A stretch of 36,609 nucleotides of DNA, taken from the NCBI GenBank assembly GCA_964442355.1, contig CAYTZS010000028.1, positions 1 to 36,609 on the forward strand, given 5' to 3'. Position 1 is the stretch's first letter. Each line of letters begins with the position of its first letter. The DNA is from UBA6168 sp964442355 (GTDB lineage: Bacteria; Bacteroidota; Bacteroidia; Chitinophagales; Saprospiraceae). Shown here piece by piece: positions 16,797-23,499 of the stretch. Made by a program: the position numbers and the translations under genes. The notes beneath the pieces were generated by a model. That model did not search any database. It saw only the letters and a list, made by a program, of their open reading frames with translations, and was not told the DNA's origin.

Positions 16797-17447
16797 ATGT
16801 ACTTGGTAAAAACGCCCCAATTCATCCAGAAGCTTTTTCCGAACTTCACTTGGCGCATCCCGACGGACGAGAAAGTCATCCACCTCACTTTCGACGACGG
16901 CCCCATCCCAGAAGTGACGCCTTGGGTACTCGACCAATTGGCGCAGCACAATGCGAAGGCCACGTTTTTTTGTGTTGGCGACAATATTCAAAAGCACCCA
17001 GATGTGTTGGAAATGGTCAGGAAAGCAGGCCATGCGCTCGGCAACCACACTTTCAACCACTTAAACGGCTGGCTAACGGACAACGTAAAATACTTTCTGA
17101 ATGTGCGTCGCTGCGCACATGCGTTGCATTCCAGCCTATTCCGTCCACCCTACGGACGCATGAAGCCACGGCAAGGCGAGTTCCTTCAGCGGCACTACCG
17201 AATCGTGATGTGGGACGTGCTCAGCGGTGACTTCGACCCAGAAATCAGCGCCGAGCAGTGCCTCGACAACGTGCTGACCAATGCAAAGAAAGGCTCCATC
17301 ATTGTTTTTCACGACAGCTTGAAGGCTTGGGATAAGTTGCAGTACGTGTTGCCTCGGGTTTTGGCGTATTTTTCTGAAAAAGGCTTCCGTTTTCAACACT
17401 TGGAAGAACAAGACTCGGATGAATTATTGCTTGCGTCAGTAGCGTGA
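16797..17447 (+). CDS. Polysaccharide deacetylase (NodB homology domain)
   Basis: The 216-residue protein has the five NodB/CE4 motifs: motif 1 TFDDGP near residue 30 (catalytic base Asp and metal Asp), motif 2 HTFNH near residue 83 with the HxxxH metal histidines, motif 3 RPPYGR near residue 115, motif 4 WDVLSGDFDP, and motif 5 IIVFHDS containing the last His. It is likely to remove N-acetyl groups from a cell-wall or exopolysaccharide GlcNAc polymer. No classical signal peptide is seen, although the N-terminus is moderately hydrophobic, so export is uncertain. It is followed by strong hairpins (17459-17522) and a 284-bp spacer with no other gene. Divergent from gltX. Confidence 0.93.
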   Translation: MYLVKTPQFIQKLFPNFTWRIPTDEKVIHLTFDDGPIPEVTPWVLDQLAQHNAKATFFCVGDNIQKHPDVLEMVRKAGHALGNHTFNHLNGWLTDNVKYFLNVRRCAHALHSSLFRPPYGRMKPRQGEFLQRHYRIVMWDVLSGDFDPEISAEQCLDNVLTNAKKGSIIVFHDSLKAWDKLQYVLPRVLAYFSEKGFRFQHLEEQDSDELLLASVA

Positions 17448-17458
17448 TTCTGCTACTA

Positions 17459-17522
17459 CTTCACTTCGGTGAAGCCCACCAATCATTTTAGGAATTTCCC
17501 AATGAGGCATTGGCATGATTGG
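17459..17522 (+). terminator. Tetraloop hairpin plus nested inverted repeat after the deacetylase gene
   Basis: CTTCAC-TTCG-GTGAAG (17459-17474) is a 6-bp stem with a stable TTCG tetraloop, 12 bp after the stop codon. It is followed by a nested structure: CCAATCAT (17479-17486) with ATGATTGG (17515-17522) enclosing CCAATG (17499-17504) with CATTGG (17508-17513). There is no U-tract. The remaining spacer to 17731 shows only AT-rich sequence and a spurious 78-codon frame. Confidence 0.6.
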
Positions 17523-17731
17523 CTTGCTATTCAGCTACCGACTGCCACAAAGTTGGCACACGCTAATGTTTGGAAGCGCCCGTGGAACGAGGAGAACAAA
17601 TCGTTGACAATGCTGACCAGTAGGATGATTTTTCGCATCAAATTTTTTCATGAACCAATTTTTTTGATATTTGCGACCCAAACAACCTTCCAAAAATCAG
17701 CTTGAAGACCTTCCCCCGTTAAGCTTTTGTC

Positions 17732-18832
17732 ATGGATTCAATACTTGCAAAATATGCACAACTACTTGTCCGGTACTGCCTCAGTATTCGGGAAGGGGAG
17801 CGTTTGTTCGTAAGCACGACCACGTTGGCCGAACCGCTGGTAAGGGAAGTTTGGCGGGAAGCACTGCGGGCTGGTGCAATTGTTGAAGTGGACATGGCCT
17901 TTCGGGAAAAGAACCGAATCATGTACGCAGAGGCAGGCGAGGCGCAACTAAAGTACGTTTCTCCGGTCTATAAACAGGCGATGGAGGAGTTCGATTGCTA
18001 CCTCAACATCATGGCACCTTTCAACCTGCGGGAAGACCAAAACATAGATGCCAGCAGAGCCGCCATCCGACGGGAGGCGACGAAAGACCTGAACAAAATC
18101 TACTTCGAGCGAACGGCTACCCGCTCTCTGAAGCGAAACCTTTGCCAGTACCCAACGTTAGCGAATGCCCAAGAAGCAGGCATGTCGCTGGAGGAGTACG
18201 AGCAGTTCGTATTTGGCGCTTGCAGGCTCTACGAGGAAGACCCCGCAGCGGCATGGCTGGAAGTTCGCCGCTCCCAGCAGCACATCGTTGATTTTTTGAA
18301 CAAAAAAGAATCGGTGCGCTACGTGGGCGAGGGCATTGACATCAGTTTTTCGACCAAGGGCCGCACTTGGATCAACTCCGATGGACAGACAAACATGCCC
18401 AGTGGTGAGGTTTACACCTCTCCCGTGGAGGACAGTGTGAATGGTACGGTGCATTTCACCTATCCTATCGTTTATGCTGGCCGACTGGTGGAGGGCGTGA
18501 CGCTCTGGGTGAAGGACGGAAGGGTAGAAAAATGGGAAGCCAAGCAGGGAAAGGAACTGCTTGACGACGTGTTCACCAACGTGGCAGGTGCTAGGCATTT
18601 TGGCGAAGCTGCCATCGGAACAAATTACAAGATTGACCGTTTTACCAAAAATATCCTTTTCGACGAGAAGATTGGCGGGACGGTGCACATGGCCATCGGG
18701 CAGTCATATTTGCAAACGGGCGGCAAAAATCAGTCGTCCATCCACTGGGATATGATTGCGGATATGAAGAACGGTGGAGAGATTTTTGCCGATGGCGAAA
18801 AGATTTACGAGGGGGGCAAGTTCCTCCTCTAA
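17732..18832 (+). CDS. Aminopeptidase, M29 (thermophilic aminopeptidase) family
   Basis: The 366-residue cytoplasmic enzyme removes N-terminal amino acids from peptides. Both M29 halves are complete: an N-terminal Rossmann-like part (REGERLFVSTTTLAEPLVRE) and the metal-binding C-terminal part. The expected ligands are visible: Glu in PSGEVYTSPVED, Glu in HFGEAAIGTN, His in TVHMAIGQSY, and His and Asp in SIHWDMIADM. The length matches AmpS/PepS enzymes (about 370-410). The start is ATG 17732, with no Shine-Dalgarno. It is a single-gene unit followed by an AT-rich hairpin. Confidence 0.93.
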   Translation: MDSILAKYAQLLVRYCLSIREGERLFVSTTTLAEPLVREVWREALRAGAIVEVDMAFREKNRIMYAEAGEAQLKYVSPVYKQAMEEFDCYLNIMAPFNLREDQNIDASRAAIRREATKDLNKIYFERTATRSLKRNLCQYPTLANAQEAGMSLEEYEQFVFGACRLYEEDPAAAWLEVRRSQQHIVDFLNKKESVRYVGEGIDISFSTKGRTWINSDGQTNMPSGEVYTSPVEDSVNGTVHFTYPIVYAGRLVEGVTLWVKDGRVEKWEAKQGKELLDDVFTNVAGARHFGEAAIGTNYKIDRFTKNILFDEKIGGTVHMAIGQSYLQTGGKNQSSIHWDMIADMKNGGEIFADGEKIYEGGKFLL

Positions 18833-18853
18833 ACACAAGCAGGAAAAAAGGGC

Positions 18854-18888
18854 AATTCAATCAAGCTATTGAATTTTGTAATACAAAA
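18854..18888 (+). terminator. AT-rich hairpins after the M29 gene
   Basis: AATTCAAT (18854-18861) pairs with ATTGAATT (18868-18875) around CAAGCT and is followed by TTG. The adjacent TTTTGTA-A-TACAAAA (18874-18888) is a second palindrome. Weak but plausible termination region before the promoter at 18894. Confidence 0.5.
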
Positions 18889-18893
18889 AAGGC

Positions 18894-18921
18894 TTGTTTG
18901 TTTGCATTTTTCATAAATTTG
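18894..18921 (+). promoter_or_regulatory. Bacteroidota-type promoter TTG-N17-TAAATTTG
   Basis: TTG (18894-18896) and TAAATTTG (18914-18921) are separated by 17 bp, fitting the Bacteroidota primary sigma consensus. Transcription would start near 18928, which excludes an upstream start codon at 18894 for the following gene and supports the GTG at 18993. Confidence 0.7.
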
Positions 18922-18992
18922 ACCGTGCTTTTAAAAAAACCAAACCATTTAAACTATTTCTAAAACCTTTTTCCCAAAACAACACTATCAAC

Positions 18993-19733
18993 GTGGATAA
19001 CAACATTGCATTTCTAGAGCTGAAATACGGCAACATCTACGGAGGTTTCCCCAACTTCTTTGCCATCGCTGAGGTAGCGCTTCTGGTGTTTGAAGGCCGT
19101 ACTAAAAAAATCTTCCTCGACACTTGGGTGAACAACGCCGACGTGGACTACGTGAGCGTTTATTCCAAGACGAACGAACTGGGTCACACCGTCGGGCGCA
19201 ACAAGGTTGTCATCAACATGCGCACAGGTCGCACTAGGCCCTTTTTGGAGGAATTTCATGTTGACAAGCGGGCGCTTCAGTTTTCTTTCAAGCAATTAAG
19301 GCCTGTGCATAGCCGTGTCAAAAAATTCATGTTTGACTCTATGCGCAAGTACCAAATTGATACCATCATCACTTTCGATGGCCGTCGCGACATTTTCCTC
19401 TGCGAGCGGGCTGGCGTACGTTTTGGCCGCATCGAAATCGTTGACCTTCAGAAGGAGCTGAACAAGGACACTGACTATCTTTTCTCGCTCAATAAACTTT
19501 CGGTCATCACTGGTTTTGACATGGACGGCTCGTACCTGCGCTCCAACAACTTGGAGTACTGGTTGCACCCGATTGCTGCCAAGCAACTCCACCCAAAGTC
19601 GGCTGCATGGGACGCTGCTCGCCTTTTGATGATTCACAACGAATTTTACGAGCACCGTGCCGACTTCCTTGTGCGTGCACAACAGTTGCTCAACAAGATT
19701 CAGACTTTAAAAGAAGCGGAAGAGGGCGAGTAG
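18993..19733 (+). CDS. Degenerate DnaQ-like exonuclease-fold protein (putative)
   Basis: The GTG start at 18993 gives 247 residues (MDNNIAFLELKYGN); an earlier start would lie inside the promoter. I do not recognise a named family, but the pattern resembles a KapD/DnaQ-like 3'-5' exonuclease fold. A first strand with FLELKYGN lies where DxE should be. A central TFDGRRDIFLCERAG corresponds to the motif II region and retains an Asp. A late SAAWDAARLLMIHNEF corresponds to the HxxxxDA motif, with the His replaced but the Asp kept. If correct, catalytic residues of motifs I and III are lost and the protein is probably a non-catalytic nucleic-acid-binding or partner protein. It is monocistronic with its own promoter and a strong terminator. 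Confidence that this is a real gene is high; the fold call is tentative. Confidence 0.75.
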   Translation: MDNNIAFLELKYGNIYGGFPNFFAIAEVALLVFEGRTKKIFLDTWVNNADVDYVSVYSKTNELGHTVGRNKVVINMRTGRTRPFLEEFHVDKRALQFSFKQLRPVHSRVKKFMFDSMRKYQIDTIITFDGRRDIFLCERAGVRFGRIEIVDLQKELNKDTDYLFSLNKLSVITGFDMDGSYLRSNNLEYWLHPIAAKQLHPKSAAWDAARLLMIHNEFYEHRADFLVRAQQLLNKIQTLKEAEEGE

Positions 19734-19757
19734 TTCTTGACTGTGATTCAATAAATG

Positions 19758-19797
19758 AAAAGGCATTGAAGCGTTGGCTTCAGTGCCTTTTTTGTTT
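19758..19797 (+). terminator. Rho-independent terminator
   Basis: AAAAGGCATTGAAGC (19758-19772) pairs with GCTTCAGTGCCTTTT (19777-19791) across a GTTG loop, with one mismatch, and is followed by TTTTTTGTTT. It lies 25 bp after the stop of the gene at 18993. Confidence 0.9.
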
Positions 19798-19834
19798 AGT
19801 GCATTTGCAAACAGCCAGTATCTTGTTTAAATAT

Positions 19835-19852
19835 TTTTAGACTTGCCTAAAA
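19835..19852 (+). promoter_or_regulatory. Putative DtxR/MntR-family operator
   Basis: TTTTAGACTTGCCTAAAA is an inverted repeat TTTTAG-N6-CTAAAA of the kind bound by DtxR/MntR-type metal repressors (compare the TTAGG-CCTAA half-sites). It ends 36 bp before the regulator's own start codon and just upstream of a -7 element, so it would allow metal-dependent autorepression. Confidence 0.7.
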
Positions 19853-19858
19853 ATTATC

Positions 19859-19866
19859 TACATTTG
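19859..19866 (+). promoter_or_regulatory. -7 element of the mntR-like promoter
   Basis: TACATTTG matches TAnnTTTG, 22 bp before the start codon and 6 bp after the operator. The -33 region would overlap the operator or its upstream flank; no perfect TTG is seen at 17-23 bp. Confidence 0.5.
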
Positions 19867-19888
19867 AGCTTAAATATTTTCGAGCTTC

Positions 19889-20557
19889 ATGGAAGTCCTT
19901 ACCCAAGCAGAAGAAAACTACCTAAAAGCGGTCTTCAAGATAACGGAGAACGACGACAAAGCTGCCAGTACCAATGCCATTGCCGCAGCGATGAGCACCA
20001 CGGCAGCTTCCGTTACCGACATGTTGAAGCGGCTCTCGGGCAAGGGTCTTCTGCACTATGAAAAACACCGAGGCGTCATTTTGTCGGAACGAGGAAGTGA
20101 ACTAGCAACCAATCTCGTGCGAAAGCATCGGCTTTGGGAGGTTTTTTTGGTCAAAATGCTTGACTTTTCATGGGACCAGGTACACGAGATTGCCGAACAA
20201 TTGGAGCATGTGCAGTCGGAGGAATTGGTAGAACGGTTAGACGTTTTCCTTGACCGTCCGCAGTTCGACCCGCACGGCGACCCTATCCCCGATGCCAATG
20301 GCAAGATGGCCATGCGCAAGCAGGTTTTGCTGTCATCACTGGCCCCTAATGACCAGGCAGTGCTGGTAGGAGTCCAAGAATCAACCACCACGTTCCTCCA
20401 GTACCTCGACAAAATGCAGCTATCGCTGGGTAGGAAGCTAGTAGTGATAGACCGTTTTGATTACGATGGCTCCATGAAAATTGCGCTCAACGAAGGAGAG
20501 ATAATTACCATTTCACATAAGGTTTGCGAAAACCTATTTGTACAGAAGGCCAAATGA
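19889..20557 (+). CDS. mntR: DtxR/MntR-family metal-dependent transcriptional repressor
   Basis: The 222-residue protein starts with a winged helix (residues 5-70; recognition segment MSTTAASVTDMLKRLSGKGL). A metal-binding dimerisation domain follows with the typical RKHRLWEVFLVKMLDFSWDQVHEIAEQLEH stretch, split here as RKHRLWEVFL and HEIAEQLEHVQSEELV. The C-terminal part (about 150-222) has the FeoA/SH3-like character seen in DtxR and IdeR. It would bind Mn(II) or Fe(II) and repress uptake genes; the downstream binding protein and ATPase, 75 bp away, are natural targets. The operator in front of it suggests autoregulation. MntR versus IdeR specificity cannot be settled by eye; the transporter context favours manganese. 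Confidence 0.88.
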   Translation: MEVLTQAEENYLKAVFKITENDDKAASTNAIAAAMSTTAASVTDMLKRLSGKGLLHYEKHRGVILSERGSELATNLVRKHRLWEVFLVKMLDFSWDQVHEIAEQLEHVQSEELVERLDVFLDRPQFDPHGDPIPDANGKMAMRKQVLLSSLAPNDQAVLVGVQESTTTFLQYLDKMQLSLGRKLVVIDRFDYDGSMKIALNEGEIITISHKVCENLFVQKAK

Positions 20558-20632
20558 CGCAGTCGGTCTGCACGATGAAACATCGGGCGGCTGGCTGACT
20601 TTTTATGGCCAATTCCGTCTAGTTTTTGACGC

Positions 20633-21628
20633 ATGAAAAACCTTGCTTTTCAGCTCACATTTTTGTTTGGTTTTATGGTAGCGAATGCGCAAACCGCTAC
20701 CATAACGGTTGTGTCCACGGCCTCCATTTTTGCCGACATGGCCGAAAATATCGCTGGGGGGCATGTCACGGTGAAGACCATTGTGCCCGTAGGCGGCGAC
20801 CCACACATCTACGACCCTACTCCCGCAGATGCGCAACTCGTGGCTTCGGCGGATTTGATTCTCCGCAATGCCCTTACCTTCGAGGGCTGGCTCGATGACC
20901 TGATTGCCAGTGCAAACACCAAAGCCAAGGTCGTGACGATCACGCAAGGCGTCGAAGCCATTCACGCAGTTCACAAAAACTCCAGCGACCCACATGCTTG
21001 GATGTCGGCTGCAAATGGGCTCATTTACATCGAAAACATCAAGGATGCCCTCGTCGAGCTTGACCCCGATAACCGGGAGGTGTACGAATTCAACTACGGT
21101 GTTTACCGAAAGCAGTTAGAGGAATTGGACGCCTACATTTTCAACGAGGTGAAAAAAATACCTGAACGTCGTCGCATCCTCATTACCTCTCACGATGCCT
21201 TCGAGTATTACGGGCAGCGGTACGGCCTCCGCTTGGAGTCAGTGCTGGGCATCTCTACCGATGCGGAAGCGCAGACCTCCGACATGGTGCGATTGTCGAG
21301 CGTCATTCGGGATAGTGGTGTGCCCGCCGTTTTCATCGAAACCACCGTGAACCCGAAGCTGCTCCAACAGATTGCTACCGACAATAAGGTGCGCATCGGT
21401 GGAAAGCTTTTTTCCGATTCTATCGGTGACAAAAACAGCGATGCGCCTTCTTACTACGAAATGCTCAAGTACAATACCGATACGATTGTGAAGGCGCTGG
21501 CTGGCAACGAAGATGACGGAAAACCAGAGTCGGAGGAAACGAGAAAAACCAGTTGGGTTACATGGGTTTTGCTGGGCCTTTTGCTCGTCGGCGGCTTTTT
21601 GGTTGTTGCAAAAAAGATGAATGTTTGA
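20633..21628 (+). CDS. mntA: Metal ABC transporter substrate-binding protein (TroA/MntA type) with C-terminal membrane anchor
   Basis: The 331-residue product has a signal peptide (residues 1-20, FLFGFMVANAQ) and the cluster A-I binding-protein fold. Candidate metal ligands are His58 in GGDPHIYDP, His121 in SDPHAWMS, Glu236 in FIETTVN and Asp262 in LFSDSIG. This His-His-Glu-Asp set is typical of Mn/Fe-type proteins (TroA, PsaA) rather than the three-His zinc type. Unusually, after a charged linker (GNEDDGKPESEETRK) the protein ends in a hydrophobic helix at about residues 308-326 followed by KKMNV. This would tether the protein to the inner membrane from the periplasmic side, doing the job a lipid anchor does in Gram-positives. 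There is no lipobox. It is directly downstream of the DtxR-type regulator. Confidence 0.9.
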   Translation: MKNLAFQLTFLFGFMVANAQTATITVVSTASIFADMAENIAGGHVTVKTIVPVGGDPHIYDPTPADAQLVASADLILRNALTFEGWLDDLIASANTKAKVVTITQGVEAIHAVHKNSSDPHAWMSAANGLIYIENIKDALVELDPDNREVYEFNYGVYRKQLEELDAYIFNEVKKIPERRRILITSHDAFEYYGQRYGLRLESVLGISTDAEAQTSDMVRLSSVIRDSGVPAVFIETTVNPKLLQQIATDNKVRIGGKLFSDSIGDKNSDAPSYYEMLKYNTDTIVKALAGNEDDGKPESEETRKTSWVTWVLLGLLLVGGFLVVAKKMNV

Positions 21629-21634
21629 CGATGC

Positions 21635-21705
21635 TTGGATTGTTCCCATGCCACATCAGCAATCCAACAATAAAGCAATCCAACAATAAAGCAATTCAAC
21701 AATGA
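21635..21705 (+). repeat. 16-bp tandem repeats in the spacer, running into the start codon of the ATPase gene
   Basis: AGCAATCCAACAATAA occurs at 21658-21673 and 21674-21689. A third copy, AGCAATTCAACAATGA (21690-21705), contains the ATG start at 21702. A complementary word, TTGGATTG (21635-21642), just after the upstream stop pairs with CAATCCAA in the first copy. The same repeat family appears at 24609-24674. Confidence 0.85.
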
Positions 21706-22439
21706 ACTCCATTTCCATCAAAGGCTTGTCGGTTTCCTACGATAAGAAAATCGTGTTGACCAACATCTTCCTCGACCTGGAGCCGGGCAACGTGTACGGC
21801 GTCATCGGGCCGAACGGGGCTGGCAAATCCACGCTGTTCAAAGCGATACTTGGGCTGGTGGACACGAACGCTGGGCAGGTTTTGGTGGATGGGCAGTCCC
21901 CGTCGTTGCAGCGCAAGAATATCGTGTACGTACCCCAGAAGGACGACGTGGACTGGGACTTTCCTGCCACGGTCATGGACATCGTGAAAATGGGGCGCTA
22001 CCCTCACAAAAAGCTCTTTCAACTCCTCAACAAGCAGGACGAAGCCGCCGCAATCGCCGCACTTCAGGAAGTTGGCATCGAGCACCTGAAAGACCGGCAG
22101 ATTGGCGAGCTCTCAGGTGGACAGCAACAGCGGGTTTTCCTTGCACGGGCACTTTGTCAGGGTGCTGGCATTCTCATGCTCGACGAGCCGTTCGTGGGTG
22201 TGGATGTGACGACTGAGGAGAAAATTATCGGCATCCTGCGCAAGCTGGCGGATGAGGGTAAGGTGTTGTTGGTGGTTCACCACGACCTCTCCTCTGTACG
22301 CTCCTATTTTGACAAAGTCATCCTCATTAACCAGCGCCTGATTGCCTGCGGCGACACAGAAACCACTTTCACCGATGAGAACATCGCCAAGGCGTATGGT
22401 GGGCAGTTGCCGATTTTGCAGAAGACGGGGATGGTGTGA
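21702..22439 (+). CDS. mntB: Metal ABC transporter ATP-binding protein (MntB/TroB type)
   Basis: The 245-residue ATPase has Walker A GPNGAGKST (36-44), a Q-loop at VPQKDDVDWDFP (77-88, typical of Mn/Zn transporters), signature LSGGQQQR (137-144), Walker B ILMLDEP (157-163) and an H-loop at VVHHDL. The DVDWDFPATV segment is characteristic of the manganese/zinc/iron chelate family. Translation starts inside a 16-bp repeat. It would power import of the ion delivered by the upstream binding protein. No permease gene (MntC/TroC type) follows: the next gene is rsmG on the other strand, so the membrane subunit must be encoded elsewhere or be lost. Confidence 0.93.
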   Translation: MNSISIKGLSVSYDKKIVLTNIFLDLEPGNVYGVIGPNGAGKSTLFKAILGLVDTNAGQVLVDGQSPSLQRKNIVYVPQKDDVDWDFPATVMDIVKMGRYPHKKLFQLLNKQDEAAAIAALQEVGIEHLKDRQIGELSGGQQQRVFLARALCQGAGILMLDEPFVGVDVTTEEKIIGILRKLADEGKVLLVVHHDLSSVRSYFDKVILINQRLIACGDTETTFTDENIAKAYGGQLPILQKTGMV

Positions 22440-22533
22440 ATAATTGAGAATAAGAAACGACGGCAGAAGTTTGTCTTTTGAAAAGCTGCGAAAGATTTGA
22501 ACGTGCCAGCTAGTTACACCGCTTTCAAATGCG

Positions 22534-23166
22534 CTAACCTTGCAGGTAAACCACGTACTTTTCCTTAAAATAATCCTCGTCAAAATAATCAGAGATGGGG
22601 TGGGTCTCAACATACTCACCTTTGGGCAGTGCCTTTATTTCGGTCTTGATGTTTCCGCCTTTCAATGCGATCAAGCCATTGGGCAGGGAGTGTGATTCCT
22701 TTGTTTTCAGCAATCGCTGAGCGGTCCAAAGTCGCAACTGATCCAGTTCTGCTACCGCCCGAGTCACAATAAAATCATAGCGCAATCCCTTCAGTTCCTC
22801 TGCCCGTACTTGTTGGGCTTTGGCGTTTTGGAGCTTCAATTGTTCGATTACGTCTTGAACCACTTTAATTTTTTTGAGCGTTCCGTCTATCAGGTGAAAG
22901 TTCACATCGGGCATTAGGATGGCCAGTGGTATGCCGGGGAAGCCGCCGCCCGTGCCCACGTCGAGTATCTCGGCGCCGGGCTTGAAGCGAATCAGCTTGG
23001 CGATGGCCAGCGAATGTAGCACGTGATGCTCGTACAGATTGTCAATGTCCTTTCGTGAAATGAGGTTGACCTTGGCGTTCCAGTCACGATAAAGCCCATC
23101 CAATGCGGCGAATCGTTGGCGTTGCTCATCCGTGAGGTCGGGGAAGTATTTTTCGATGATTTGCAT
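22534..23166 (-). CDS. rsmG: 16S rRNA (guanine527-N7)-methyltransferase
   Basis: The 210-residue SAM-dependent methyltransferase adds the m7G527 mark in 16S rRNA. The SAM-binding motif I is DVGTGGGFPGIPLAI near residue 70, followed by the IDGTLKKIKV and VTRAVAELD motifs and a conserved LKGG near residue 170, all typical of RsmG/GidB. The start MQIIEKYFPDL at 23166 matches the family's N-terminus. It converges with the ATPase gene across a 94-bp spacer without a clear terminator and diverges from the GlsB-like gene. Confidence 0.94.
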   Translation of the reverse strand: MQIIEKYFPDLTDEQRQRFAALDGLYRDWNAKVNLISRKDIDNLYEHHVLHSLAIAKLIRFKPGAEILDVGTGGGFPGIPLAILMPDVNFHLIDGTLKKIKVVQDVIEQLKLQNAKAQQVRAEELKGLRYDFIVTRAVAELDQLRLWTAQRLLKTKESHSLPNGLIALKGGNIKTEIKALPKGEYVETHPISDYFDEDYFKEKYVVYLQG

Positions 23167-23247
23167 TTGAGAAAATTCTGTGGTGCAAAAAACAGAAGTT
23201 ATTCCTTAGTTTTATCAAAAATTTCAAATCAACTAAAAACATCAACT

Positions 23248-23493
23248 ATGGATTTGCTTTACGTACTTATCGTCGGCGCTGTATCTGGTTGGTTAGCTGG
23301 GCAGCTTTTTCGGGGCTATGGCTTCGGTATCATAGGCAACATCATCATTGGCGTGGTGGGCAGTTTCATTGGGTTTTGGTTGTTCGGCAAATTGGGGGTT
23401 TCGCTCGGCAAGGGTGTTGTCGCGACCATTCTGACCTCCGCCATAGGTGCCATTGTGCTGTTATTCGTTGTCGGACTATTCAAAAGGAAATAG
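23248..23493 (+). CDS. GlsB/YeaQ/YmgE-family small membrane protein
   Basis: The 81-residue protein from ATG 23248 has three hydrophobic segments rich in glycine (VLIVGAVSGWLAGQL; GIIGNIIIGVVGSFIGFWLF; VATILTSAIGAIVLLFVVGLF) and ends KRK, matching the transglycosylase-associated/GlsB stress-response membrane family in length and pattern. A long N-terminal extension from 23116 would overlap the divergent rsmG start region and has no family counterpart. It is 6 bp upstream of the glycosyltransferase gene and probably co-transcribed with it. The family is stress-inducible elsewhere; the molecular function is unknown. Confidence 0.85.
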   Translation: MDLLYVLIVGAVSGWLAGQLFRGYGFGIIGNIIIGVVGSFIGFWLFGKLGVSLGKGVVATILTSAIGAIVLLFVVGLFKRK

Positions 23494-23499
23494 AGTTGG

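Noticed and set aside
17469..17705. 78-codon frame after the deacetylase gene
   Set aside because: It starts within a hairpin region and has no family features; its amino-acid mix looks random.
18894..18992. Extended N-terminus of the DnaQ-like protein
   Set aside because: Its start coincides with the -33 element of a good promoter, so it would not be transcribed.
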